A stretch of 27,522 nucleotides of DNA from Candidatus Alistipes excrementipullorum (GTDB lineage Bacteria; Bacteroidota; Bacteroidia; Bacteroidales; Rikenellaceae): the NCBI GenBank assembly GCA_019113665.1, contig DXGW01000008.1, positions 1-27,522 of the forward strand, given 5' to 3'. The position numbers and the translations under genes were made by a program. Below, in pieces: positions 14,256 through 22,975 of the stretch. The notes under the pieces were generated by a model. It saw nothing but the letters and a program-made list of their open reading frames with translations, searched no databases and was not told the origin of the DNA. Each line of letters begins with the position of its first letter. The stretch's first letter is position 1.

Positions 14256-15347
14256 ATGAAACCATACGACAAGAAAATCGTACTCGAAAACGGCCGTGAG
14301 TTCTACGGTTACGGCTTCGGAGCCGACAAGGAGGCAATATGCGAACTGGTGTTCAATACCTCGATGGTCGGCTACCAGGAGATTCTCTCCGACCCCTCGT
14401 ACACGGGGCAGATGGTCGTGATGACCTACCCGCTGATAGGCAACTACGGCATCAACAGCGAAGACTACGAAACCAAGTTCCCGAGCGTGGGAGGACTCAT
14501 CGTCCGCGAATACAACGACGAACCGAGCAACTTCCGCTGCACGCTCACACTGGGCGAAATGATGGAGGAGGTCAAGATCCCGGGCATCTGGGGCGTCGAC
14601 ACACGCTGCATTGCCCGCATCATTCGCGACGAGGGCTGCCAGAAGGTGATGCTAACCTCGGCCGACACCCCGCACGAGGAGGCAATGCGCCGTCTGCGCG
14701 AGTTCGAGCAGCCGCACGACCTGGTCGCACAGGTCAGCTGCCACAAACGCTGGCTCTCGTGCACGCCGAACCACCGCTACAACGTCGTAGCCGTCGACTG
14801 CGGCATCAAGCACAACATCATTCGCTGCCTGAACTCGCTGGGTTGCAACGTCACGGTAGTCCCGTACGACACTTCAGTCGATGACATACTGAAACTCAGA
14901 CCCACGGGAGTCTTCTTCTCGAACGGTCCCGGCGACCCGAAAGACCTGCAGAACGTCTCGGAGACGATCAACGGACTGAAGGGCAAGCTCCCGATATTCG
15001 GAATATGCATGGGCCACCAGCTCATAGCGCAGTCTTACGGTGCCCGAATCTACAAGCTGAAGTTCGGCCACCGCGGAGGCAACCACCCCGTGAAGAACCT
15101 CGAAACGGGACACATCGAAATCACGAGCCAGAACCACAACTTCGCGATCGACGCCGACTCGCTGGCCTCGACACCGTTGAAAGTCACGCACATCAACCTG
15201 CTGGACAACACGGTCGAAGGCGTGGAGTGCCGCGAAAACCGCGTCTTCTCGGTGCAGTACCACCCCGAAAGCGCACCCGGCCCGCAGGACAGCAACTACC
15301 TTTTCAAGAAATTCATAAAAATAATGGAGGAGTACAAAAATGCCTAA
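14256..15347 (+). CDS. carA: Carbamoyl-phosphate synthase small (glutaminase) subunit
   Basis: 363 residues. It hydrolyses glutamine and passes ammonia to CarB to make carbamoyl phosphate (step 1, also shared with arginine synthesis). The N-terminal CPSase small-chain domain (YGYGFGADKEAICELVFNTS, SYTGQMVVMTYPLIGNYG) spans about residues 1-150. The class I glutamine amidotransferase domain spans about 170-355, with FFSNGPGDP, the nucleophile Cys in GICMGHQLIAQ (about residue 251) and the catalytic His-Glu in QYHPESAPGPQDS. It begins 2 bases after pyrC and its last 8 bases overlap the carB start (ATGCCTAA), so translation is probably coupled to give matched subunits. Confidence 0.97.
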   Translation: MKPYDKKIVLENGREFYGYGFGADKEAICELVFNTSMVGYQEILSDPSYTGQMVVMTYPLIGNYGINSEDYETKFPSVGGLIVREYNDEPSNFRCTLTLGEMMEEVKIPGIWGVDTRCIARIIRDEGCQKVMLTSADTPHEEAMRRLREFEQPHDLVAQVSCHKRWLSCTPNHRYNVVAVDCGIKHNIIRCLNSLGCNVTVVPYDTSVDDILKLRPTGVFFSNGPGDPKDLQNVSETINGLKGKLPIFGICMGHQLIAQSYGARIYKLKFGHRGGNHPVKNLETGHIEITSQNHNFAIDADSLASTPLKVTHINLLDNTVEGVECRENRVFSVQYHPESAPGPQDSNYLFKKFIKIMEEYKNA

Positions 15348-18300
15348 GAGACTCGACATAAAGAAAGTAATGGTAATCGGTTCGGGCCCGATCGTGATCG
15401 GACAGGCGGCCGAATTCGACTATGCCGGAACCCAGGCCTGCCTCGCGCTGCGCGAGGAGGGTTACGAAGTGATACTCGTCAACTCGAACCCGGCAACCAT
15501 CATGACCGACACCAACATCGCCGACAAGGTCTACATGGAGCCTCTGACGCTGGAGTACGTCGCCAAGATCATACGCTACGAGCGCCCCGACGCCATCGTT
15601 CCCGGCCTGGGCGGCCAGACGGGCCTCAACCTTGCCGTACAGCTCGCCAAGAAGGGCATTCTCAAGGAGTGCCAGGTCGAGATACTCGGCACTTCGTTCG
15701 AGAGCATCGAGCGCGCCGAAGACCGTGAGCTCTTCAAGGAGCTCTGCGAGTCGCTGGGCGAACCGGTTCTGCCTTCGGAGATCGCCTGCTCGATAGAGGA
15801 GGGCCTCGCCGCCGCCGACCGCATCGGATACCCCGTCATTCTGCGTCCCGCCTTCACGCTGGGAGGTACGGGAGGCGGTTTCGCCGACAACGCCGAGCAG
15901 TGCGCCGAGATCATGCGCAACGCCCTCTCGCTCTCGCCCGCTCACCAGGTGCTGGTCGAGAAGAGCATCAAGGGCTACAAGGAGATCGAATACGAGGTCA
16001 TACGCGACAGCAACGACACGGCCATCGCCGTCTGCAACATGGAGAATATCGACCCCGTGGGCGTACACACGGGCGACTCGATAGTCGTGGCCCCGAGCCA
16101 GACCCTCACCAACAAGGAGTACCAGCTGCTGCGTGACAGCGCCCTGAAGATCATACGCGAACTGAAGATCGAGGGAGGCTGCAACGTGCAGTTCGCCCTC
16201 AACCCGCTCTCGTTCGAGTACTACCTCATCGAGGTCAACCCCCGCGTATCGCGCTCGTCGGCCCTTGCATCGAAGGCCAGCGGTTACCCGATAGCGCGCG
16301 TCAGCGCAAAGATCGCCGTCGGACTTACGCTCGACGAGATACACATAGCCACCACGCCGGCAAGTTTCGAGCCTACGCTCGACTACGTGGTCACGAAGAT
16401 CGCCCGCTTCCCGTTCGACAAGTTCGCCGACGCCTCGAACCGCCTCGGCACCCAGATGAAGGCCACGGGCGAGGTGATGAGCGTGGGCCGCACGCTCGAA
16501 GAGAGCCTGCTCAAGGCCGTACGCTCGCTTGAGACCGGCGTCTGCCACATCTATCACAAACGTTTCGACTCGATGTCGAACGAGGAGATGATGGAGTACA
16601 TCAAGGAGGGCACCGACGACCGCCTCTACGCCATCGCACAGCTTATCCGCAACGGCGTGGACCTCACGCTCATATACACCAACACCAAGATTGACCTCTT
16701 CTTCCTCGAGAAGTTCCGCAACATCGTCGAGTTCGAGAAGACGGTCCGCGAACACCCGCTCGACGAGGAGGTGCTGCGCGACGCCAAACGCATGGGATTC
16801 AGCGACAAGTACATAGGTCAGCTGTGGGGTCTCAGCGAGCATGAGATGTACCGCCTGCGCGAGAAGTGGAACATATTCCCCGTCTACAAGATGATCGACA
16901 CGTGCGCCAGCGAGTTCGACTCGTACGTACCCTACTTCTACTCGACCTACGAGCAGGAGAACGAGTCGGTTGTCAGCGACCGCGAGAAGATCGTGGTCCT
17001 CGGTTCGGGCCCGATACGTATCGGACAGGGCGTCGAGTTCGACTACTCGACCGTACACGCCATATGGTCCATACGCCAGGCCGGATACGAGGCGATCATC
17101 ATAAACAACAATCCCGAAACCGTATCTACGGACTACACCACCAGCGACAAACTCTATTTCGAGCCCCTGACGGTCGAAGATGTGATGAACGTCATACGTC
17201 TCGAAAAGCCGAAGGGCGTAGTTGTCTCGCTCGGCGGACAGACAGCCATCAACCTGGCCGAGCCTCTGGCCGAACTCGACGTGCCGATCATCGGCACCGA
17301 CGTCGTGGCCATACGCAACGCCGAGGACCGCGGCTGTTTCGAGCGCATCATGGAGGAGTTGGGAATACCTCAGCCACAGGCCGAGGCCGTAACCACGGTC
17401 GAGGACGGAGTGAAGGCTGCCGCACGCATAGGTTACCCCGTACTGGTACGTCCGAGTTACGTGCTGGGCGGCCGCGCCATGCAGATCGTCAGCAACGAGG
17501 AGACCCTGCGCCACTACATGCACACGGCCGTCGAGGTCAACGAGAACTCGCCCGTGCTGGTGGACAAGTACATCATGGGCAAGGAGCTCGAGGTCGACGC
17601 CATCTGCGACGGCAAGCAGGTATTCATACCCGGAATCATGGAGCATGTCGAGAAGACCGGTATCCACTCGGGCGACAGTATCAGCGTCTACCCCACCTTC
17701 AGCGTCAGCCAGGCCGTGCGTGACAAGATCATCGACTATACGGTCAAACTGGGTCTGAAGATCGGCGTCATCGGACTCTACAACATACAGTTCATCTGCG
17801 ACAACAACGACGAGGTCTACGTCATCGAGGTCAACCCGCGTTCGTCGCGTACGGTACCGTTCCTGTCGAAATCGACGGGCGTGTCGATGGCCGACATCGC
17901 CACACGCGTGATCCTCGGACATTCGCTCTCCGAGCAGGGCATACACGAGGTCTACCACCCTGACCGCAAGCGCTGGTTCGTCAAGGCCCCGGCCTTCTCG
18001 TTCTCGAAGATCCGCGGCATGGATTCTTACCTCTCGCCCGAGATGAAGTCGACGGGCGAAGCCATCGGCTACGACAACTCGCTCACCCGCGCACTCTACA
18101 AGGCGCTGCAGTCGTCGGGCATGCAGGTTTCGAATTACGGAACGGTCTTCATGACCGTCGCCGACAAGGACAAGCCCGAAGCCCTGAAGATAGCACGGCG
18201 GTTCTACAACCTCGGCTTCAACATCGAGGCTACGTCGGGAACGGCCGACTACCTGCGCAAGCACGGCATACGCACGCGCCTGCGCCGCAAGCTGAGCGAG

Positions 18301-18522
18301 GGCAGCAACGATATCATCGAGACCCTGCGCCAGGGCCACGTGAACTACGTGATCAACACCATCGACCTCGACCAGCACAGCACCCGTCTGGACGGTTACG
18401 AGATACGCCGCACGGCCGTCGAGAACAACATCACGATCTTCACGGCACTCGAAACGGTACGTGTACTGCTCGACGTCCTCGAAGAGATAACGCTCGGAAT
18501 ATCGACCATTGACGCCGAATGA
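15340..18522 (+). CDS. carB: Carbamoyl-phosphate synthase large subunit
   Basis: 1060 residues, close to the usual 1070. Two homologous ATP-grasp halves make carboxyphosphate and phosphorylate carbamate. The first opens with KKVMVIGSGPIVIGQAAEFD (near residue 7) and contains HTGDSIVVAPSQTL and EVNPRVSRSSALASKASGYP. The second opens with KIVVLGSGPIRIGQGVEFDY (about 550) and contains HSGDSISVYPTFSVS and EVNPRSSRTVPFLSKSTGV. An oligomerisation segment lies between them. The C-terminal MGS-like domain (about 930-1060, NYGTVFMTVADKDKPEALKI) is the allosteric region that in enteric enzymes binds UMP and ornithine. It overlaps carA by 8 bases and pyrK by 4 (ATGA). There is only one carAB set in the window, placed with the pyrimidine genes. 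Confidence 0.98.
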   Translation: MPKRLDIKKVMVIGSGPIVIGQAAEFDYAGTQACLALREEGYEVILVNSNPATIMTDTNIADKVYMEPLTLEYVAKIIRYERPDAIVPGLGGQTGLNLAVQLAKKGILKECQVEILGTSFESIERAEDRELFKELCESLGEPVLPSEIACSIEEGLAAADRIGYPVILRPAFTLGGTGGGFADNAEQCAEIMRNALSLSPAHQVLVEKSIKGYKEIEYEVIRDSNDTAIAVCNMENIDPVGVHTGDSIVVAPSQTLTNKEYQLLRDSALKIIRELKIEGGCNVQFALNPLSFEYYLIEVNPRVSRSSALASKASGYPIARVSAKIAVGLTLDEIHIATTPASFEPTLDYVVTKIARFPFDKFADASNRLGTQMKATGEVMSVGRTLEESLLKAVRSLETGVCHIYHKRFDSMSNEEMMEYIKEGTDDRLYAIAQLIRNGVDLTLIYTNTKIDLFFLEKFRNIVEFEKTVREHPLDEEVLRDAKRMGFSDKYIGQLWGLSEHEMYRLREKWNIFPVYKMIDTCASEFDSYVPYFYSTYEQENESVVSDREKIVVLGSGPIRIGQGVEFDYSTVHAIWSIRQAGYEAIIINNNPETVSTDYTTSDKLYFEPLTVEDVMNVIRLEKPKGVVVSLGGQTAINLAEPLAELDVPIIGTDVVAIRNAEDRGCFERIMEELGIPQPQAEAVTTVEDGVKAAARIGYPVLVRPSYVLGGRAMQIVSNEETLRHYMHTAVEVNENSPVLVDKYIMGKELEVDAICDGKQVFIPGIMEHVEKTGIHSGDSISVYPTFSVSQAVRDKIIDYTVKLGLKIGVIGLYNIQFICDNNDEVYVIEVNPRSSRTVPFLSKSTGVSMADIATRVILGHSLSEQGIHEVYHPDRKRWFVKAPAFSFSKIRGMDSYLSPEMKSTGEAIGYDNSLTRALYKALQSSGMQVSNYGTVFMTVADKDKPEALKIARRFYNLGFNIEATSGTADYLRKHGIRTRLRRKLSEGSNDIIETLRQGHVNYVINTIDLDQHSTRLDGYEIRRTAVENNITIFTALETVRVLLDVLEEITLGISTIDAE

Positions 18523-19259
18523 CGATGCAGCGCAAAGGTACATATCTGATCAGTAGCAACGAACAGCTGACGGCTTCGGTATGGCGCATGGTCCTCGAAG
18601 GGGATACCGGTGCGCTTACCGCACCCGGACAGTTCGTCAACATAGCCGTCGAGGGGTGCTACCTGCGGCGGCCGATATCGGTATGCGACTATGACGGTCG
18701 GACGATAACTCTGATCTACAAGGTCGTGGGCCGCGGTACGGCCATCTTGAGCCGCATGCATGAAGGCGAAAGCCTCGACCTGCTGACGGGCCTGGGCAAC
18801 GGCTTCTCGACAGGGAGCGGAGCGCAACACCCGCTGCTTGTCGGCGGAGGCGTCGGCGTCCCGCCGCTCTACAACCTCGCGAAAAGGCTCATGGCCGAAG
18901 GACGCGACGTCAAGGTCGTACTCGGATTCAACCGTGCCGACGAGATATTCTACGCCGACGAGTTCCGCTCGCTGGGTGCGGAGGTGCACATCGCAACGGC
19001 CGACGGTTCGGTCGGCACCCGCGGGTTCGTCACGGACGTGCTGCCGGCACTGGAGTTCGACTACGTCTATGCCTGCGGACCGCTGCCGATGCTGCGGGCG
19101 CTGTGCGAAGCAACGGAGTGCAGCGGCGAATACAGCTTCGAGGAGCGCATGGGGTGCGGATTCGGCGCCTGCATGGGCTGCTCATGCAAAACCAAGTACG
19201 GCAACAAACGTATCTGCAAGGACGGTCCCGTACTCAAAAAGGAGGAGATAATATGGTAG
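18519..19259 (+). CDS. pyrK: Dihydroorotate dehydrogenase B, electron-transfer subunit
   Basis: 246 residues, start ATG overlapping the carB stop (ATGA). It is the FAD and [2Fe-2S] subunit that passes electrons from the PyrD FMN to NAD+ (step 4). It has a ferredoxin-reductase-like N-terminal FAD domain (GQFVNIAVEGCYLRRPISVC, about residues 36-55) and a nucleotide-binding fold (LLVGGGVGVPPLYNLAKRL, DYVYACGPLPMLRAL). The C-terminal iron-sulfur cysteines are Cys213, Cys218, Cys221 and Cys233 in the spacing CX4CX2CX11C (MGCGFGACMGCSCKTK). The stop overlaps the pyrD start by 7 bases, typical of obligate subunits. The presence of PyrK marks the NAD-dependent class 1B enzyme, not the quinone-linked class 2. 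Confidence 0.95.
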   Translation: MTMQRKGTYLISSNEQLTASVWRMVLEGDTGALTAPGQFVNIAVEGCYLRRPISVCDYDGRTITLIYKVVGRGTAILSRMHEGESLDLLTGLGNGFSTGSGAQHPLLVGGGVGVPPLYNLAKRLMAEGRDVKVVLGFNRADEIFYADEFRSLGAEVHIATADGSVGTRGFVTDVLPALEFDYVYACGPLPMLRALCEATECSGEYSFEERMGCGFGACMGCSCKTKYGNKRICKDGPVLKKEEIIW

Positions 19260-20164
19260 ACACTTCGGTCATATTGAGCGGACTGCGGCTGGACAACCCG
19301 GTAATCCCGGCCAGCGGGACGTTCGGGTTCGGACGCGAGTTCAGCGAATATTACGATCTCGACATACTCGGATCGTTCTCGTTCAAGGGCACCACGCGCG
19401 AAGCCCGTTTCGGCAACCCCACGCCGCGCATCGCCGAATGCACGTCGGGCCTCATCAATTCGGTCGGACTGCAGAACCCCGGCATCGACGCCGTGATAGC
19501 CGAGGAGCTGCCGCGCATGAAGGAGTATTTCCACAAGCCGGTCATCGCCAACATCAGCGGCTTCTCGATCGACGAATACCGCTACTGCTGCGAGCGCATC
19601 GATGCACAGGAACAGGTGGGCCTCATCGAGGTCAATGTCAGTTGCCCCAACGTGCGGCACGGCGGCATGAGCTTCGGCACCTCGCCCGAAAGCGCAGCCG
19701 AGGTTACGCGAGCCGTCAAGGAGGTGACCACCAAACCGGTATACATAAAGCTGAGCCCCAACGTCACGGACATAGTGGCCATAGCCCGCGCCTGCGAAGA
19801 GGCCGGAGCCGACGGACTCTGCCTGATCAACACGCTGCTGGGCATGCGCATCGACACCATGCGCCGCCGCGCGGTCATAGCCAACACGATGGGCGGTTTT
19901 TCGGGGCCGGCAGTCTTTCCCGTGGCCGTCAGAATGGTATATCAGGTCGCCAGGGCCTGCTCCGTGCCGGTCATCGGCTGCGGAGGCGTCGCCTCGGCCT
20001 CTGATGTCATCGAGATGATGATGGCGGGAGCCACGGCCGTCGAGGTGGGTTCGGCCAACCTGGTAAACCCCTATGCATGCAAGGAGATAATCGAAGCGCT
20101 GCCGGCGGAAATGGAGCGCCTCGGAATAGAAAAACTGAGTGACATAATTGGAATAGTGAAATGA
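19253..20164 (+). CDS. pyrD: Dihydroorotate dehydrogenase B, catalytic subunit
   Basis: 303 residues from ATG 19253. This start is preceded by GGAGGAGAT, the strongest Shine-Dalgarno-like site in the operon, and overlaps the pyrK stop; the longer frame from 19103 runs inside pyrK and is rejected. It oxidises dihydroorotate to orotate on FMN. It is a TIM-barrel with LDNPVIPASGTFGFG at the N-terminus, NSVGLQNPGID, and the active-site loop VNVSCPNVRHGG, whose Cys is the catalytic base of class 1 enzymes. The phosphate-binding GCGGVASASDVIEMMMAGA lies near residues 243-261. It works as a PyrD2K2 tetramer with the preceding gene. The stop overlaps pyrF by 4 bases. Confidence 0.97.
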   Translation: MVDTSVILSGLRLDNPVIPASGTFGFGREFSEYYDLDILGSFSFKGTTREARFGNPTPRIAECTSGLINSVGLQNPGIDAVIAEELPRMKEYFHKPVIANISGFSIDEYRYCCERIDAQEQVGLIEVNVSCPNVRHGGMSFGTSPESAAEVTRAVKEVTTKPVYIKLSPNVTDIVAIARACEEAGADGLCLINTLLGMRIDTMRRRAVIANTMGGFSGPAVFPVAVRMVYQVARACSVPVIGCGGVASASDVIEMMMAGATAVEVGSANLVNPYACKEIIEALPAEMERLGIEKLSDIIGIVK

Positions 20165-20874
20165 CGAACAAGGACGTAATCATCGCTTGCGACTTTGCAA
20201 GCGCCGGGCAGACGCTCGCGTTTCTGGACCTCTTCAAGGAGGAGAAGCCTTTCGTGAAGATAGGCATGGAGTTGTTTTACGCCGAGGGAGCGCCCATCGT
20301 GCGCGAAATCAAGCGCCGCGGCCACAAGATCTTCCTCGACCTCAAGCTGCACGACATTCCCAACACGGTAAAGAAGGCCATGGCCGTATTGTCACGCCTC
20401 GACATCGACATGTGCAACGTACACGCTGCCGGCACGATCGAGATGATGCGCTACGCGCTCGAAGGGCTGACACGCCCCGACGGCACGCGACCGCTGCTCA
20501 TAGCCGTGACGCAGCTCACCTCCACAAGCGAGGAGCGCATGCAGAACGAATTGCTCATCGACGCGACGATCAACGACTGCATCGTAAAGTATGCCCGCAA
20601 CACCCGTGAGGCCGGGCTCGACGGCGTGGTATGCTCGCCGCTGGAGGCCCGCATGGTCAAGGACGCCTGCGGCGAAGGGTTCCTTACGGTTACGCCCGGC
20701 GTAAGATTTGCAGACGGTGACAAGGCCGACCAGGTGAGGGTAACCACCCCGGCACGCGCACGCGAGATAGGTTCGGACTACATAGTCGTAGGGCGCCCGA
20801 TCACGGCAGCCGACGATCCGGTAGCCGCATACCGCCGCTGCGTGGCCGAATTTCTCGGCAACGAAGGACGATAA
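20161..20874 (+). CDS. pyrF: Orotidine 5'-phosphate decarboxylase (group I)
   Basis: 237 residues. It removes CO2 from OMP to give UMP, the last step. The catalytic array is visible as FLDLKLHDIPNTV, with Asp60, Lys62 and Asp65 (the DxKxxD signature). The phosphate-binding end VTPGVRFADGDKADQVRVTT and the GSDYIVVGRPITAADDP motif near residues 201-217 are also present. Length matches the short group I enzymes (about 230-240 residues) of Firmicutes and E. coli; many Bacteroidetes carry a longer group II form of about 270, so the subtype is worth noting. It overlaps pyrD by 4 bases. Confidence 0.96.
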   Translation: MTNKDVIIACDFASAGQTLAFLDLFKEEKPFVKIGMELFYAEGAPIVREIKRRGHKIFLDLKLHDIPNTVKKAMAVLSRLDIDMCNVHAAGTIEMMRYALEGLTRPDGTRPLLIAVTQLTSTSEERMQNELLIDATINDCIVKYARNTREAGLDGVVCSPLEARMVKDACGEGFLTVTPGVRFADGDKADQVRVTTPARAREIGSDYIVVGRPITAADDPVAAYRRCVAEFLGNEGR

Positions 20875-20894
20875 CATAAAAACATCAACACGCC

Positions 20895-21152
20895 ATGAAA
20901 CCCGTAAAGCTCTTCTACCTGCGCAACTGCCCCTTCTGCAGGAAGGCCATGCGCTACATCGACGAAGCGAAACAGAACTGTCCGGAACTCCGTGACATCG
21001 AAATCGAGATGATAGAGGAGTCGGAACACCCCGAGATAGCCGACAGCTACGACTACTATTACGTGCCGACGTTCTATATCGACGGAGTCAAGGTGCACGA
21101 AGGGGGCGTTTTGCCGGGCGAGATGGAGGATATTTTGCGCAAGGCCCTTTAG
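20895..21152 (+). CDS. Small glutaredoxin-like thioredoxin-fold protein in the pyr operon
   Basis: 85 residues. The beta-alpha-beta start VKLFYLRNCPFCRKAM carries a CPFC redox motif (Cys12, Cys15), close to the CPYC of glutaredoxins. YYYVPTFYIDGVKVHEG supplies the cis-proline (VPT) and the following strands of a thioredoxin fold. It would be a cytoplasmic thiol-disulfide oxidoreductase. It lies between pyrF (20-base gap) and pyrE (36-base gap) on the same strand, so it is very probably co-transcribed. It has no known role in UMP synthesis; protecting the PyrK iron-sulfur cluster, the PyrD active-site Cys or the zinc cysteines of PyrB is speculation. The glutathione-binding residues are not clear. 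Confidence 0.85.
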   Translation: MKPVKLFYLRNCPFCRKAMRYIDEAKQNCPELRDIEIEMIEESEHPEIADSYDYYYVPTFYIDGVKVHEGGVLPGEMEDILRKAL

Positions 21153-21188
21153 GGCCGGCAGAAACGGAATGCAAAAACAACAATCGAT

Positions 21189-21821
21189 ATGAAAAAACTC
21201 ATAGCCAAAGATCTGCTTTCGATCGGCGCCGTATTCCTGCGCCCCGAGCAGCCGTTCACCTGGGCGAGCGGAATCAAAAGCCCCATATACTGCGACAACC
21301 GCCTGACACTGTCGGACGTCAGGGTGCGCACCGACGTCGAGAACGGCCTGGCGGAGACCGTACGCACGAATTATCCCGAATGCGAGGTGCTGATGGGCAC
21401 GAGCACCGCCGGAATAGCCCATGCGGCCATCACGGCGACGATCCTCGGCCTGCCGATGGGTTACGTACGCAGCGGCGCCAAGGACCACGGACGCACCAAC
21501 CGCATCGAGGGTCGCCTTGAGCCCGGACAGAAGGTCGTGGTTATCGAGGACCTCATATCGACCGGCGGCAGCTGCATCGAGGTGGTCGAGGCGCTGCGCG
21601 AGGCCGGAGCCGAAGTGTTGGGCGTAGCGAGCATCTTCACCTACGGCATGAAGCGCGGTCTGGAGCGTCTGGCCGAGGCCAACGTACGCAACGTATCGCT
21701 TTCGGATCTCGACACGCTCGTGGAGGTTGCGGCCGACGAAGGCTACATCAAGCCCGAAGACAAGGCCCGCCTCATAGCCTTCCGCAACAACCCGTCCGAC
21801 GAGAGCTGGATCAAGGGCTGA
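21189..21821 (+). CDS. pyrE: Orotate phosphoribosyltransferase
   Basis: 210 residues. It joins orotate and PRPP to make OMP (step 5). The PRPP-binding signature VVVIEDLISTGGS lies near residues 117-129, and the N-terminal half has FLRPEQPFTWASGIKSPIYC and the flexible catalytic loop region SGAKDHGRTNRIEGRLEPG with Lys and His residues. Length and motifs are standard. It is in the pyr operon, 36 bases after the glutaredoxin-like gene. Its PRPP substrate is made from ribose-5-phosphate, the product of the ribokinase encoded in the neighbouring locus; this metabolic link is suggestive only. Confidence 0.96.
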   Translation: MKKLIAKDLLSIGAVFLRPEQPFTWASGIKSPIYCDNRLTLSDVRVRTDVENGLAETVRTNYPECEVLMGTSTAGIAHAAITATILGLPMGYVRSGAKDHGRTNRIEGRLEPGQKVVVIEDLISTGGSCIEVVEALREAGAEVLGVASIFTYGMKRGLERLAEANVRNVSLSDLDTLVEVAADEGYIKPEDKARLIAFRNNPSDESWIKG

Positions 21822-21878
21822 CGCATGCAGGCCGGCAACGGCCGAAACACAACACACCGAACCAAAAACCGAAACGTC

Positions 21879-22961
21879 ATGAAACACCTTATCGACACCA
21901 CCGACCTCTCGGTCGGCGAAATAAATGAAATAATCGACCTTGCGCTCGACATCATCGCCAACCGCAGCAAATACAGCGACGTATGCCGCGGACGCAAGCT
22001 CGCCACGCTCTTCTACGAGCCGAGCACACGCACGCGCCTGAGCTTCACGTCGGCCATGATGGAGCTCGGAGGCAATGTCATAGGCTTCTCCGACGCCGCC
22101 TCGTCATCGGTATCGAAGGGAGAGACCGTAGCCGACACCGTAAGGGTCATCAGCTGCTTTGCGGACATCATAGCTATGCGCCACTTCAAGGAGGGCGCCC
22201 CGCTGGTGGCATCGCAGTATGCCGGCATACCGGTCATCAACGCCGGCGACGGCAGCCATGCCCACCCGACGCAGACGCTGACCGACCTGCTCACGATACG
22301 CCGTGAGCTGGGACGCCTCGACAACTTCACCATAGGTTTCTGCGGAGACCTGAAGTTCGGCCGCACGGTACACTCGCTCATCAAGGCCCTGTCGCGCTAT
22401 ACGGGCATCAAGGTGATACTCATCGCTCCCGATGAGCTGCGCCTGCCGTCATACCTGCGCGAGGAGGTATGCGACCGCAACGGCATACCCACACGCGAGG
22501 TGAAGACCATGGAGGAGGTGATGCCCGAACTCGACATACTCTACATGACCCGCGTACAGAAGGAGCGTTTCCTCGACGAGGAGGAGTTCGAGCGCCTGCG
22601 CGACAGCTTTATCCTGACGCCCGAGAAACTCGCCACGGCAAAGAAGGATATGATAGTGCTCCACCCGCTGCCGCGCGTCAACGAGATAGTGCGCGCCGTG
22701 GACAACGACCCGCGTGCCGCCTACTTCCGCCAGGTCGAGAACGGAAAGTTCGTGCGCATGGCACTCATATGCAAGCTGCTCGAGTGGTCGCCCGAACGTC
22801 CGACCACACCGACTCCGCGCCTTTCGGGCAATTACGTAGTCAACGAGATGCACTGCACGAACCGCAACTGCATATCGACGAGCGAAGATGTCGACACGCT
22901 CTTCCGACGCTCGGAAGACGGCTCGTACCGCTGCGCCTATTGCGAGTCCAAACCCAGATAA
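21879..22961 (+). CDS. pyrB: Aspartate carbamoyltransferase catalytic chain with a PyrI-like C-terminal zinc tail
   Basis: 360 residues from ATG 21879 (MKHLIDTTDL); the upstream in-frame ATG at 21825 would add 18 non-conserved residues. It catalyses step 2, carbamoyl phosphate plus aspartate to carbamoyl-aspartate. Catalytic motifs match E. coli PyrB closely: YEPSTRTRLSF, SSSVSKGET, IAMRHFKEG, GDGSHAHPTQTLTDL, GDLKFGRTVHSL, YMTRVQKERF, HPLPRVNEI. The normal catalytic chain ends near residue 310. Here about 48 more residues follow, with Cys326, Cys331, Cys352 and Cys355 (CX4CX20CX2C, CTNRNCISTSED and YRCAYCESK). This resembles the C-terminal zinc domain of the regulatory chain PyrI (CPNSNCIS ... 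CKYCEK in E. coli). The nucleotide-binding domain of PyrI is absent and no pyrI gene follows. It is the last gene of the operon. Confidence 0.95.
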   Translation: MKHLIDTTDLSVGEINEIIDLALDIIANRSKYSDVCRGRKLATLFYEPSTRTRLSFTSAMMELGGNVIGFSDAASSSVSKGETVADTVRVISCFADIIAMRHFKEGAPLVASQYAGIPVINAGDGSHAHPTQTLTDLLTIRRELGRLDNFTIGFCGDLKFGRTVHSLIKALSRYTGIKVILIAPDELRLPSYLREEVCDRNGIPTREVKTMEEVMPELDILYMTRVQKERFLDEEEFERLRDSFILTPEKLATAKKDMIVLHPLPRVNEIVRAVDNDPRAAYFRQVENGKFVRMALICKLLEWSPERPTTPTPRLSGNYVVNEMHCTNRNCISTSEDVDTLFRRSEDGSYRCAYCESKPR

Positions 22962-22975
22962 ACACCTCCGGACCA

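Noticed and set aside
15313..18543. Minus-strand open frame of 1076 codons
   Set aside because: It is the exact antisense of carB. It has no recognisable motif, and carB is unmistakable.
19103..19252. Longer N-terminus for pyrD
   Set aside because: It overlaps the iron-sulfur coding end of pyrK in another frame. ATG 19253 has a GGAGGAGAT ribosome-binding site and gives the normal class 1B length.
21825..21878. 18-residue N-terminal extension of pyrB
   Set aside because: The residues (QAGNGRNTTHRTKNRN) are unlike any PyrB start. MKHLIDTTDL at 21879 gives the normal N-terminus.
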